Below are positions 34,448 to 45,993 of a DNA stretch of 64,000 nucleotides, in pieces; within the stretch, counting starts at the first letter, position 1, and each line of letters opens with the position of its first letter. The translations under genes and the position numbers were made by a program. Below the pieces are notes generated by a model. It searched no databases. It was not told the DNA's origin and worked only from the letters and a program-made list of their open reading frames with translations. Origin of the DNA: Nicotiana tabacum (taxonomy: Eukaryota > Streptophyta > Magnoliopsida > Solanales > Solanaceae); contig NC_134102.1 of NCBI RefSeq assembly GCF_000715075.1, positions 42,727,348-42,791,347 of the forward strand, read 5' to 3'.

Positions 34448-37400
34448 TGTCGCTCCCCATTTTCTCGCGAAAGGCAGGCTTCGACGTGTGACAACTCTTT
34501 TAAAGGAGGTATTAAGAGAGAAGAGTCACCACCTAACGATTTTTAAGGTGCGTTAGGGCACCTATTTGTAAATAACTATATTTGATTAGTCTACGTCACC
34601 AAAGATCGGGTAAGGGCTCAAATTACCTCAAAGAGAAGGTGTTAGGCAGTCTTCGAGGTTCACAACTGTGGGTCCCAACTGAAATTTAAACTATATGCAT
34701 TAGATGATTATGCAAGGTGATCAAACAAGCGAGGAAAGGTATAAAAGTTAAAGACTTTATTATAACACATAAGAATAGATGATCAGTACAAATCTTAAAG
34801 GCTACAAAGGGTACAACGACATTAGCCTACGTTAAATAACTAAGTGTGGATAACAAGTATATAAAGAAAAAAAGGGGGAGGGTCCTAAGCTTTTTAGCCT
34901 AAAGGATTACCCCGTGCAACATAAATAATACTTTGCAACTCCCTTAAGGTAGGGTGTCTCATATTATTTAGCGAGAATAGACTATAACTTCCTGCTACCC
35001 GTTTACTATATTCAAGTTGTTACTTAAGGCATTCTAGTCCAATTTTAAACCGTATCATATGCGTGCGTTACCCGTCCCATACATATGGTCCATGAGGCTT
35101 TGGACCTACTATGAGGTGGTTCTAAACTCAACTTAGGTTACTCAAACGAGAAAGCTAAGCGATATTCAAAACAGATATGATTTCACGTAAAGACAATTAA
35201 AGGCCCAAGTTAGCCTCCACACATAGACAATAAATGCATGCAGCCGAATAGGCAGTAAATGGTTTCAGAATTAAGACTTAGAGTCCTATAGGCATGGTTT
35301 ATTAGTGATTCTGAATTCCAGCATCGTATGTGCAACGTTATTTCTCTCAAAGGCTTAGGCGAGGAGGTAGTAAATTGTTTGTAAACTCAGAATTATCAGC
35401 GCTAATTTTATAAATATATGTCTAGGCAGATGACATTGTCCTATAGGCATGGTTTCTAGTAGTGGCATAACTAAGCAATGAAATAGTTTTCAAAGTCTAA
35501 CATTAAAAACATTGACCTCATGAACAATTTTAAGCGAGTGACAATATCCTATAGGCATGATTTCAAAAAATTGACAATCAGATTTGATGTTTTTATAACA
35601 CTTTATTCCTATAGGCATGTCATCTATGCAGAGTAGTATAATAAAAACAGCAGAGGTAGTTGATTAAAAGATTAGAGCCCCATAGTTATGATATCTGTAA
35701 GGGCAGTACACTAGAGTAATAGAAGCAATTGACCAATTGATTATTTGAAGTCCTATAGGCATGGTATCTACTTCAAAAAAAACATATGTTATACATTCTA
35801 TAGGCATGCTATCGATACACACAATAGTAATATAGAAGCGAGGATGGAAAACACTTGGACTAACGTATTTGAACAATGTACAAGTGAGGTGTGCATGATT
35901 CCTATAGCCATGATTTCTATTGAAGTGCAGAAATAAAACGAGTTAAACAAAATAGCACATAAAGCACATAGACCCTATAGGCATGTTTTCTACCCTTTCA
36001 CGTAGATATTAGAATACCCCAACCTCATTTTCATTAATCTCCCCATTATTCGTTATTACAAATTATTACAGGCCCAAACAATGAGTACAATTACATAAAG
36101 GAACAACTGCAGGCCTGGGAACATGCCCAAACAAAGTAACCTAGTATTGACTGGGTCTTCAACAGACTTTCTCTCACACGAATAGCAGGCCCAGATCCAA
36201 ACTCATCTCAAACAAGATAGTATGCCTATTTTGCATAGCCCGAGGCCGTACATGAACTCATGTGAAGCCCAACAAATGCAGATTGACCACTTAAACCAAT
36301 TAATAAACCACACATGAAAAACAATTGAACACCCCTGAAGCAATGTTTCACAAAGACATGATTATATGACACTTAGCAAGATTCACCTATACACATGGGC
36401 ATTTTAGAAACAAGAGTGCCATGATTGATTAGGCAAAGAACATGAGAACTAGGAGAATCAATAAGGCTTAATCTTCAACAAGGGGGTTTTACACAGAAGA
36501 CAACATAAGTTCATGCATGAGCCATTACTCAACAAAAGAATAGGGGTAATATGCGGCAACCAGTCAAACACTAGAAAACTTCATAGGCATATTTACTTAG
36601 GGTGAACACATACAATGCCAAGTTTCATAAACCAAGCTTAAAGCATGATCTAGAACTAGTTGAGGAGACTTTAGCTAAGAGACTTAATATGAGAACGTGG
36701 TAGAGTCATAGACAAGGACAAGTGGGATACAACAGAATGTCTATGATCCTATTGAGAGTAGCATAGCAGAACATAGTCATGAGAAAATACTTAATATGAG
36801 ATAACTTTAACATGCTAAGTATCAGTCGATACCAGGAGCACTTATGAAAAATAAGCAACATGTCAATTTCAGATTAACAGGACAGCCAAGCATCAAACTT
36901 TGTACTAGTTGACCACACATAGAAGAAAGGCCAGGCATGCGATTTACCCTAAGGTCTCAAACAATACTCAAGAGCACATGATTGCATAAGTCAAAACATA
37001 CATTAGAACTTAAATGGTATGGAAACATGCCTTAGCTAATCGATGCAATCTCAGAAACTTAGCAGGTTGGACATGAATGACTCAATGTGGTCTGAAACAC
37101 ATGCATTGATTTATCATAAAGATACAGGACAAGGCAGGGAACACACATTAGTTTACAAGTAGCAGGGAAATCATGTTTAGGCTAATAATATAATTAGGAG
37201 TTAATTCTAGAAAAGTATTAAGTTACATATGAATGATTCAACAAGAATTAGAAGAGGTTCTGGGCATGACTCGACTCTTCACAAGAGTACATAACAAGGC
37301 AAGAAGCTAAACTCAGAACAAGTAACAATAATAAGTAGTCGAGCACACAAATGAGAGAAAACAGGCTTAAGAAAACACAATCAAGGCAACAAATAGGCAA

Positions 37401-38979
37401 ATTCGATTACTAGAAGGTATAGAGCCTTAAGAAGAGCTTCAGAGTATACAATAACGTTTTGATTCATAAAAATCTCGTAGACATAGATATGCAGAACAAG
37501 AATTCAAACGAAAGAGAATGGAATTGCAAAGGTCATAGAGACTTACCAGTTATAGATTAATGAACAAGTAAACACGAGGAATAATTTCAGCAATACTCTA
37601 ATGTCAATAGCAAACTGAAATAGTAGAAACTAGGAATCTCCGTGCGTCAGAGTTCCCAAGGGTTTCGAATAAACCCCGGGCAGTGCTCACAGTGAGAAAG
37701 GTTCGATAATCGAATTTCGGTGGCCTTGGCTTTCAGTTGGCCAAGAAATTGAGCCTCAGAGTTGTATAAGATGAATAAAAATAAGAGAGTAGTAGTAATA
37801 TTTTTAGTGATCCCCCCCTTTGGGGAATCAGGGGATGGGTTTGTATAGTGGTAAAATTAAACACACAAACAAGGAAAAACAATCATTTAAACATATAAAG
37901 GAAAGAATAGCATGAAAAATCGATTCAGAATCAATTTAGGATCTCAAAAACGGAGAACAAAAACAATAAAAGATCTCACTAAATCGGATCCATATGGCCT
38001 GGTAGTGAGTGTATCAAGTCAGAAACATGAAGATAATATAAAATCGGAGTTGAACGAACACTAATGACTTAGCTTCCACAAATAATCGAGTACCAAATAC
38101 TTGTAATGTTTAGGAGAAGGTAAGAAACTTCGTATGTGCAAGAAAGGAAAGGAATCATGGAAGATTTCCATGTGATATCGGATTGGGACTGGGATTTTAG
38201 TGGGGGCGGCTAGGGTTTCTTTTAGAGAAGAGAGGACAAGAGGATTTTAGGGCAGCGGTCTCAGGGAAATGGGCGTTAGTGTTTGGGGTTGGGTAGTTTA
38301 AATATGGGTGATGGCCTGTGGGCTGTTGATCTTTGAGATCAACGGCTGAGATATAAAGAAAGAGCAGGGCGGGTCGTTTAAAACGGGTACCGACCGAGTT
38401 AATTAAAGGGGTTGTTTGGTTTGGGCTGGGGGATAGGGCTAATGGTTTTGGGCGTTTGGGCTATTAAATTGGTCCGGAATTGGCTCCAAATTGGGCTACA
38501 AATTAAATACACGAAAAATTATAAAAGAAAATTTGTAAGAAGTAACTAACAAATAATAAAAATATTATTTATGTAGTAAGATTCTTTAAAATAATAGTTT
38601 AACATTATAAAAATATAAAAATACTATTTAGGCAGAAATAATATAATAAAATATAATTATGCACAACATATGGGCTATTACTTCAAAATTGTGTAAAATA
38701 GCTTAAAAATGCAAATATGATTATATAAAATAAAGTAAAATATTATAAAACATATATGTGAATGCGAATAATAAATTTGGATGATTAATTCCTCACAAAA
38801 TAATTTAAAGGGGTAATTAATACATATTTAAATAATTTAAATGCAAGAAAATTAATTTTAAAGATTAAAACATTAAGGAAAATTATAGAAAATACTGATT
38901 TGACCTCTATAAATTGGGTAATAATGCAAAAGTATATGGAATACTTTATAAAATATAAGGACAAAATTGGGTATCAACA
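34448..38979 (-). repeat. 3' LTR of the Ogre element (left), full-length copy
   Basis: It is 4,532 bp; on the plus strand it runs from TGTCGCTCCCC to GGGTATCAACA. It is about 1.09 kb longer than the partner because it keeps the segment 34919-35957 that the right LTR has lost. That segment carries the CCTATAGGCATG motif copies. Confidence 0.92.
35285..35985. repeat. Dispersed CCTATAGGCATG motif, about nine copies
   Basis: Exact or near-exact copies start near 35285, 35440, 35548, 35608, 35679 (degenerate), 35752, 35797, 35901 and 35974. Several continue as GGTTTCT, GATTTC or GGTATCT. Spacing is irregular, about 45 to 155 bp. The core CCTATAGG is an 8-bp palindrome. Intervening sequence is not obviously repeated. 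Confidence 0.8.
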
Positions 38980-38997
38980 ACTGCCTCTCTTTACCCG
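38980..38997 (-). other. Polypurine tract of the Ogre element
   Basis: On the minus strand GGGTAAAGAGAGGCAGT directly precedes the LTR start TGTTGATACCC. It is purine-rich with a single C and lies in the expected place. Confidence 0.7.
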
Positions 38998-39469
38998 GGA
39001 ATGATGAAAGAGTTGTCGGGTAACGAAAATGATGACCAATTTTGTCCGAAGTGAGTGGGGAATGATGTGTTTTTGAAAAAATGGAAGCCGAACCCTGATT
39101 CCTCAGTTGCCTACATATCCCTGGTGTTACGAGAATTAGGTGTGTTTCGAAAAGGATTTTTTGAATATGATAACGTCGTGAGTAACAGATCATTTTAGGT
39201 GGAGCTATGAATGCGAATTTGATCGTTACAGATGTATACGGAAAATATTTGAATGGTTATAGAATAAAGGGTAATCAATTGCGGATCATCGGTTACGTTT
39301 GAGGTGCTTGAAGGATGTGAACATTGTGAACGGAAACCAGAGCGAGAGTTGCTCATGTTTGTTAAACGGTTACCTTTCGAGTTACCTTCAAAACTTAAAC
39401 ACGATGCATGCGAATATATATGGGTTATAGCAAAAAATTTAAACATGATGCAAATTCCCTTCAGACCAT

Positions 39470-39725
39470 GAGAGTTGTCTTCGGACGGTGAGGATGATGC
39501 CCTTAGACTATGACGTCTAGGGATATGAAGAGTATGATAAGGGATTCGCAAGCCATGAAATGGTGTCCTCTGGCCACGAGGATGGTGCCTCTGGACTATG
39601 ACACCTTTGAATAATAATATGCAATTTCGAGAGATCCTCAGGCCATGGCATGGTGTCTTCGGGCTATGAGGATGGTGCCTTCAGACTATGACGCCTTTAG
39701 ATAATGTGGCGATGTTTCAGTCCAT
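39470..39725. repeat. Tandem repeat of ~105 bp in the Ogre 3' region
   Basis: About two and a half degenerate copies of a unit containing CCATG...ATGGTGTC, CGAGGATGGTGCC and GACTATGACRCCT occur here. They lie on the integrase-to-LTR side of the element, next to the larger repeat block at 39774. Confidence 0.65.
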
Positions 39726-39773
39726 GAAATGCAAATATGCGGTAGTATCAATCGTTTGATAGAGGAAACAGGT

Positions 39774-40955
39774 GGCACTTAGTCATATGCAAGAACGAGA
39801 TGAGACAAAGCTTAGTTTTGTAAGAAATGAGGGCAGTGTTTTAGCCCGATGCAAAGAGTGGAGACAATGCTTAGTCTCATGCAGGGAAAGGCAGTGCTTA
39901 GCCTTATGTAACGGTGAAGTAGTGCTTAGCCCTATGCAGTATGGAGGCGGTGCTTAGCCTCATGCAAAGAATAGAGGCAGTGCTTAGTCTCATGCGAGAA
40001 AAGGCAGTGCTTAGCCTTATGCAATGATGGTATGCAATGATGGAGGCAATGCTTAGCCTCATGCGAAGAATGGAGTCAATGCTTAGTCCCGTGCAAACGA
40101 AGGCAGTGCTTGACCTTATGCAATAATGTAGGTAGTGCTTAGCCTCATGCAAAGGATGGAGACAATGCTTAGTCTCATGCAAGGGAAGGCAGTGCTTAGC
40201 CTTACACAATAATGGAGGCAGTGCTTAGCCTCATGCAAGGGAAGGCAATGCTTAGCCTTATGCAATAATGAAGGCAGTGCTTAGTCTCATGCAGTGTAGT
40301 GGAGAAAGTGCTTAGTATCATGCAAGGGAAGACAATTCTTAGCCTTATGCAATGATGGAGGCATTGCTTAGCCTCATACAAAGAATGAAGACAACGCTTA
40401 GTCTCATGCAAGGGAATGCAGTGCTTGGCCTTATGCAATAATGGGGGCAGTGCTTAGACACATGCAAAGGATGGAGACTTTGCTTAGTCTCATGCAAGGG
40501 AAGGCGATGCTTAGCCTTATGTAATAATGGAGGCAGTACTTAGCCTCATGCAATGTAGCGAAAATAGTGCTTAGTCTCATGCAAGGGATGGCAGTGCTTA
40601 GCCTTATGCAATGATGGAGGCAATGCTTAGCCTCATGCAAAGAATGGAGACAATACTTAGTCTCGTGCAAGGGAAGGCCATGCTTATCCTTATGCAATGA
40701 TGGAGGCAATGCTTAGCCTCATGCAAATAATGGAGACAGTGCTTAGTCTCATGCAAGGGAAGGCAATACTTAGCCTTATGCAATAATGGAGGCAATGCTT
40801 AGTCTCGTGCAAGGGAAGGCAATGCTTAGCCTTATGTAATGATGGAGGCAATACTTAGCCTCATGCAAAAAATGGAGACAGTGCTTAGTCTCATACAAGG
40901 GAAGGCAGTGCTTAGCCTTATGCAAAGATGATGGCAGTGTTTAGCCCTATGCAGG
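39774..40955. repeat. Large tandem-repeat block before the Ogre 3' LTR
   Basis: About 1.2 kb consists of ~28-bp modules of the form GGAGGCAATGCTTAGCCTCATGCAA. Three variants alternate: GAGGC...AGCCTCATG, GAGAC...AGTCTCATG, and AAGGC...AGCCTTATG. Together they make a higher-order unit near 85 bp. Within each module the purine word before TGCTTAG is complementary to the pyrimidine word after it (GAGGC/GCCTC, GAGAC/GTCTC, AAGGC/GCCTT). The minus-strand open frames rich in KHCLHSL are shadows of the repeat. Confidence 0.9.
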
Positions 40956-42338
40956 AAGAGTAACGATTAAATGTGAGAGGGAAAATGATTCTTAGCTTGA
41001 CGCGTTTGTGCTTGGCGACTTCTGTAGGTGTGAAGATAGTGATCTTATTATTTTATTTATTTGCGGACGTGCTTGTTATGTTCATTGTTCCTGCATCCAA
41101 CGAAAAATCTTGAGTTGTGGGGGGAAAGGTTGGTTCGTGCTTTCGATTCTTTGTTTTGTCTTGAGGTTTTGTTTGAGTCACCCTGGGTAACGTCTGGCTA
41201 CTATAAAAAATGAAATTTTTGGAAAATGTGCATTTGCGCGATAAGTCGTTTATATTAAAATGCAGTTTGTTCAAAATATGTGATGATGCAAATAATGTTT
41301 GAATCAGAGCATGTGACACATTTTGAGACATTGCAACCTCCTCAACTTGGAATTTTGAGGACCCTCCTCAAAATTCTGCCCCAGTTTAATGCCTACTTCT
41401 GGCAATACTCTTCTTGCTGATCCTTGAGATCTGACAAACTCGAAATCTTGCCCAGTTTCTGACCATTGAGAGGAAGGAAGATTTTATTATGATGTGACCG
41501 AACCCACAGGGCTGCCTACGTATCCCCTCTTAAACTGGAATCAGGTCAAGCGTAGTTCAGGTTACATCAAATAGAAAGTGCAAACATAGTCTTAAACATA
41601 ATATCTATTGACTGCGTCCAAATTGATAGATTTTTGCCAGATCTCTCCATCCATTTATGCAAGTATAAGCGCTCCTCCTGTTAGTACTTGGTTAACCATG
41701 TAAGGGCCTTTCCAGTTGGGTGAGAATTTCCTCTTTTCTTCATCCTGATGTGGGAAGATTCTCTTCAGCACCAATTGCCCCGATGTTAATTGCCTTGAAC
41801 TGACCTTTTTATTGATAGCCCTTTCCATTCTGTTATGGTAGAGTTAATCATGACACATTGCATTCATTATTTTGCCATCAATGAGAGCTAGTTGTTCGTA
41901 CTGGCTCCATACCCATTCCGCATCGCTGAGCTCGGCTTCTTCTATAATTCTTAAGGAAGGGATCTCTACTTCGGTGGGATAACAACTTCGGTCCCATAGA
42001 CCAGTAGATAGGGAGTTGGCCCAGTTGATGTACGGACTGTGGTGCGGTATCCGAGCAAAGAAAATGACAGCTTTTCATTCCATTGCTTGTAGTTGTCCAC
42101 CATTTTTCTTAATATCTTCTTGATGTTCTTGTTGGCGGCTTCTACGACTCCATTCATTAATGTCCTGTATGCTGTAGAATTTCGATGCTTGATCCTGAAT
42201 GTTTCACACATAGTTTTCATCAGGTCACTGTTGAGATTGGCGGCATTGTCAGTAATGATTGACTCAGGCACATCGAATCGACAAACAATGCGATCCTGGA
42301 CAAAATCTGCCATGACCTTAGTCACAGTCTTATAGGAC

Positions 42339-44713
42339 TGTAAGGCCTCGTAAAATTTCGTAAAGGAATTTAAGGTTTCGTGGTGCCGAAATAGGCTTAT
42401 GTGTTTGAGGATTGTAGCGGCTCGGACCTTTTGGGTTGAACAATGCACTGGTGAGTAAAAGAAAATTTTGGGCAGAAAAATATATTTCTGTGGCCCACTA
42501 TGCGGCCGCATAATCACTCTGCGGACCGCATAATGGCCGCAAAGTGAAGCAGCTTAGGCAAGTTTGGAGAGCAGGTTTGCGGTGCATTATGCGACCGCAG
42601 ACCAGTTCTGCGATGCATTATGCGGTCGCATATGCGACCTCAGATCCTGTTCCAGAGCTTCATTTTTTGGGTTTTTATGACCCGACCCTACTTCATTAAA
42701 TAGACGTTATGTACCATCTTTTGAGCAAAAACCTGATATTTTGAGAGATAGAAAGTGCTCTAGAGAGGGAGAGAGTTCCTCAACCAATTGTTCCTCAATT
42801 CATACTCAAATCTTAGAAGATTATCAAGGAAAGCACACTAGGTCTTCATCCTAGAGGTAAACTTCTACATCCTAAACCTCAATTTAGAAATTTAACTAGG
42901 AATGGGTAATTGGTAAGATAAATTTTGGGGATGAGAGTTGTTTATTTTGCATGCATGTGTTATTAAGGGATGTAGGGAGATTTTTGAGCTAAAATGATAA
43001 AGAATGGGTTGTGGGATGATAGGATCCTCCATGAAAGGGCCTTAAAACCTTAATGCACACCTAGTATTTGATAAAATGCTCAAAGAAGCTAGATCCATGA
43101 GTATCTTCCTAATTTTGGTTAAATTTGTTACATTTCTACAATAGATTGAAGTTGCTAAGATTTTCGTATCATTTTAGAGTTTAAGAAAGCTCAAGTGAGG
43201 TATGTTGGATAAATTCGTCTCTTAGAATTGAACCCCGCAATGTCTTTGTAAGTCTCGTGATGCCCTTTATAAATTGAATTTCTGTCAAATAAGCCTTGTG
43301 TCGAAATAATTATGTGTTCAATGTGTATTCCAAAGATTTTTGTTATGTTAAGTTAATGTTTGAGGATTTGGTTTAAGTATGGGTTGTGTGTTACTATGTT
43401 ATGATTTGAAAGCGTGAATTCTTATGAAAGCTACCATGTCAGTTGTGTAAGAAGTCATATGTGCCTAAGACTCTAATTTGCTCAAGGATGTGATTAAAGT
43501 CTTAATGTTGAAAGGACTTGTTGTTGATTATTCATGATAACAATTGAAAATGGGATAATGAGCTGAATTATGAAGTATGACCAATGTGCGTAGAATGATA
43601 TTGCGTTATGGCCAATGATGTCAATAAAATGAATGACAAGTAAAGGAATATGAATTGAGTGGTAAATACTTTTAATAACAAATGCTCTGGGAGTATCTAT
43701 TAGCCACCGAGGAAGGGTAGGTCGGAACAACCTAACCCCGAAACTACACATGCTGGTGTAGGAGTTATTGAGGGGTAAATCCTCGTGTTAATGTGATGAG
43801 ACTGTTTCCCCTTAAATGGGATGAGATTATTGGTAGCTAGATGTGATGTAATGTAAACCCACACGGCATTATGGTGAGATGGCTTAGCCGATCGGGCTGA
43901 GATCGGACGCTATGCCGCGCACATGGTGGTATTGTGAGTGTATGTCTCTAGGTGAGACGGCTTAGCCGGTCGGGCTGAGATCGGACTCCGTGCGAAAACA
44001 CGGTGGTATATCGGTGCTAAAGATCTCCCAACTTAAATTACCGCAACCTATGTGAAATTTACATTTCCCCTAATGTGGCACTTTGATCCCGGTTGAGTCT
44101 CTTACTGATATCATGTTTATTCTCCATTTACTATTGCTCGTTCTATTGAGAGGGTGTTTAGTTTTACATACTAGTACTATTTCATATGTACTAACCTCCC
44201 TTTTGCCCGGGGCGCTGCATCTTTAATGGATGCAGGTGGTTCCATAGCAGGTGGTATTGATCAGTGATAGCAACACACCCTCTCCTCAGCAGATTTGGTG
44301 AGCCCCACTATATTTCGGGGTCCCGTATCTTCTATCCTTTATACATAGCATTTTGAGGTATAGCCGGGACCTTGTTGCCGGCATTGTCATAGCACTCTTC
44401 TATTCCTGTTAGAGGCTCTGTAGACATAGTGTGGGTTGTATCTGTTTTTGGGAAAGTTAAACTAAAAATGTTGTAATGGTATCATCTGTTCCACTTTAAC
44501 TATGATTATACAACGCACTGTTTTGAAGACTTGTTAATGCCGTAACTAATGGATATGAACCGGTGTTGTTCACATGAGTCTTATTGATTTATTAATGAAA
44601 TGTATTCTTCTCTTTATGTGTGGGTGAATTGGGTAGACGGCACTGTGCAGGCTTGCTCGACCGAGGTAACTCTGTTGAGCATCGGTCGCGCTCCCCGAGG
44701 TCGGGGCGTGACA
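42339..44713 (+). mobile_element. Solo LTR (2,375 bp) inside the Ogre integrase
   Basis: It starts TGTAAGGCCTCGTAAAATTT and ends GAGGTCGGGGCGTGACA, with a perfect 5-bp target duplication AGGAC at 42334-42338 and 44714-44718. Removing it joins the two halves of the Ogre integrase. The termini resemble chromovirus LTRs (GGTCG..GTGACA), but the family differs from the ~3-kb LTRs elsewhere. It has its own CpG-palindrome cluster (42490-42650). It also has a duplicated GGCTTAGCCG.TCGGGCTGAG block at 43870-43990. It is the youngest nesting level seen here. Confidence 0.93.
42490..42650 (+). repeat. CpG short-palindrome cluster in the solo LTR
   Basis: Words such as CTATGCGGCCGCATAAT, CTGCGGACCGCATAATGGCCGC, ATTATGCGACCGCAGA, CTGCGATGCATTATGCGG and TCGCATATGCGAC recur within 160 bases. 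Most are imperfect palindromes centred on GCGGCCGC or GCGNNCGC. Confidence 0.75.
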
Positions 44714-45003
44714 AGGACGCGACATCAACCTATTTTGTGAAGTAGTCTATGGCTACCAAAATGAACCTGTGTCCGTTTGAAGCAGCGGGTTCAATAGGTC
44801 CGATGACATCCATGCCCCAAGCAGAGAAAGGCGATGGTGAACTCGTTGCATTGAGTTTTTTGGGCGGTACTCATATCATATCAGCATGTATCTGGCATTG
44901 TTGACACTTTTGAACATATTTGATACATTCTATTTCCATAGTCATCCAGATATACCCTGCTCTTAATATCTTCTTGGCTAAAATGAAACCGTTCATGTGA
45001 GGT

Positions 45004-45993
45004 CTACAAGTTCCGGCATGTATATCTTTTTAGCAATCCAGATACTTCCTTGGAATCGACACATCGCAGTAATCCCAAATTAGTAGTCCTTCTATATAGA
45101 GTTCCCCCGCTTTGAAAGAAATGGCTTGCCAATCTTCGAAGTGTGCGCTTCTGAGTGTGTGTAGCATTCTCTGGGTATTCTCCCTTTTCTAAGTATTCCT
45201 TGATGTCGTGGAACCATGGATTTCCGTCAAAATCTTCTTCAACATGAGCACAATAGGCTGGCTGCTTACGAATTTCTATTGGGATAGGGTCGATGAAATT
45301 CTTGTCTGGATGTTGTATCATGGAAGACAAGGTAGCTAATGCATCTGCGAACTCTTTCTGAATCCTTGGAACATGTTTGAATTCTATCTTCGTGAACCTC
45401 TTGATCAACTCTTGTACACAGTGCAAGTATGGCAATATTTTAGTATTCTTAGTAGCACATTCTCCTAGTACCTGGTGTACCAATAGATCAGAATCTCCAA
45501 TTACCAGTAACTCCTGAACGTTCATGTCAATGGCCAACCTGAGTCCCAAGATGCAGGCCTCGTATTCTTCCATATTGTTGGTGCATGAGAACCTGAGTTT
45601 TGCGGATATCGGGTAATGTTGACCGGATTTTGATACTAAGACAGCTCCGATTCCCACTCCCTTGAAGTTTGCGGGTCAGTCGAAGAACATCCTCCACTCA
45701 TCGTATGCTTCGGTAATATCTTCACCGACAAACGACACCTCCTCGTCGGGAAAATACATCTTCAGTGGTTCATATTCTCCGTCTACAGGATTCTCTACCA
45801 AGTGATCGGCCAATGCTTGCCCCTTGACTACCTTCTGAGTTACATAGATGATGTCGAACTCACTTAGCAATATCTGCCACTTTGCTAACTTACCCGTAGG
45901 CATGGATTTATGAAAGATGTATTTTAGTGAATCCATCCTTGATATGAGATATGTAGTGTACGCACAGAAATAATGTCTCAACTTCTGGGCTAT
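45004..45993 (-). pseudogene. Ogre RNase H end and archaeal-type RNase H
   Basis: The minus strand 45981-45676 carries the end of the first RNase H and its connection (YLISRMDSLKYIFHKSMP, KLAKWQILLSEFDI, KGQALADHLVENP). A stop follows at the expected FDG position. From 45657 there is a second RNase H with GIGAVLVS, CTNNMEEYEACILGLRLA (Glu), VIGDSDLLVHQ (Asp) and KEFADALATLSSM (Asp). This is the archaeal-type RNase H (aRH) found in Tat-lineage elements. The usual first Asp of aRH falls at the stop. The spacer towards the integrase (YLEKGEYP, KRTLRRLASHFF) is intact to 45004. Confidence 0.88.

Larger units (their letters stand above)
41560..45003 (-). pseudogene. Ogre integrase, interrupted by a solo LTR
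   Basis: The integrase is read on the minus strand in two parts, 45003-44714 and 42338-41560, separated by the solo LTR at 42339-44713. Part one has the zinc-domain end (YVQKCQQCQIHADMI, then a stop), Asp in WGMDVIGPIEPA and ILVAIDYFTK followed by a TAG where Trp is expected. Part two has Asp in SIITDNAANLNS, Glu in NGVVEAANKNIKKIL, then KLSFSLLGYRTTVRTSTG and TPYLLVYGTEVVIPP. Degenerate C-terminal text continues to about 41560. The D, D and E residues all survive, so the gene was killed by the insertion and by stops. No chromodomain is visible, as expected for Tat elements. Confidence 0.9.

Noticed and set aside
39904..40795. Several overlapping minus-strand frames of 60-100 codons rich in KHCLH
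   Set aside because: They are shadows of the tandem modules; the same peptide words recur with the DNA period.
39774..40955. CRISPR-like appearance (short repeats at regular spacing)
   Set aside because: The intervals are themselves repeat variants and not unique spacers, and the locus is in a plant Ogre element.
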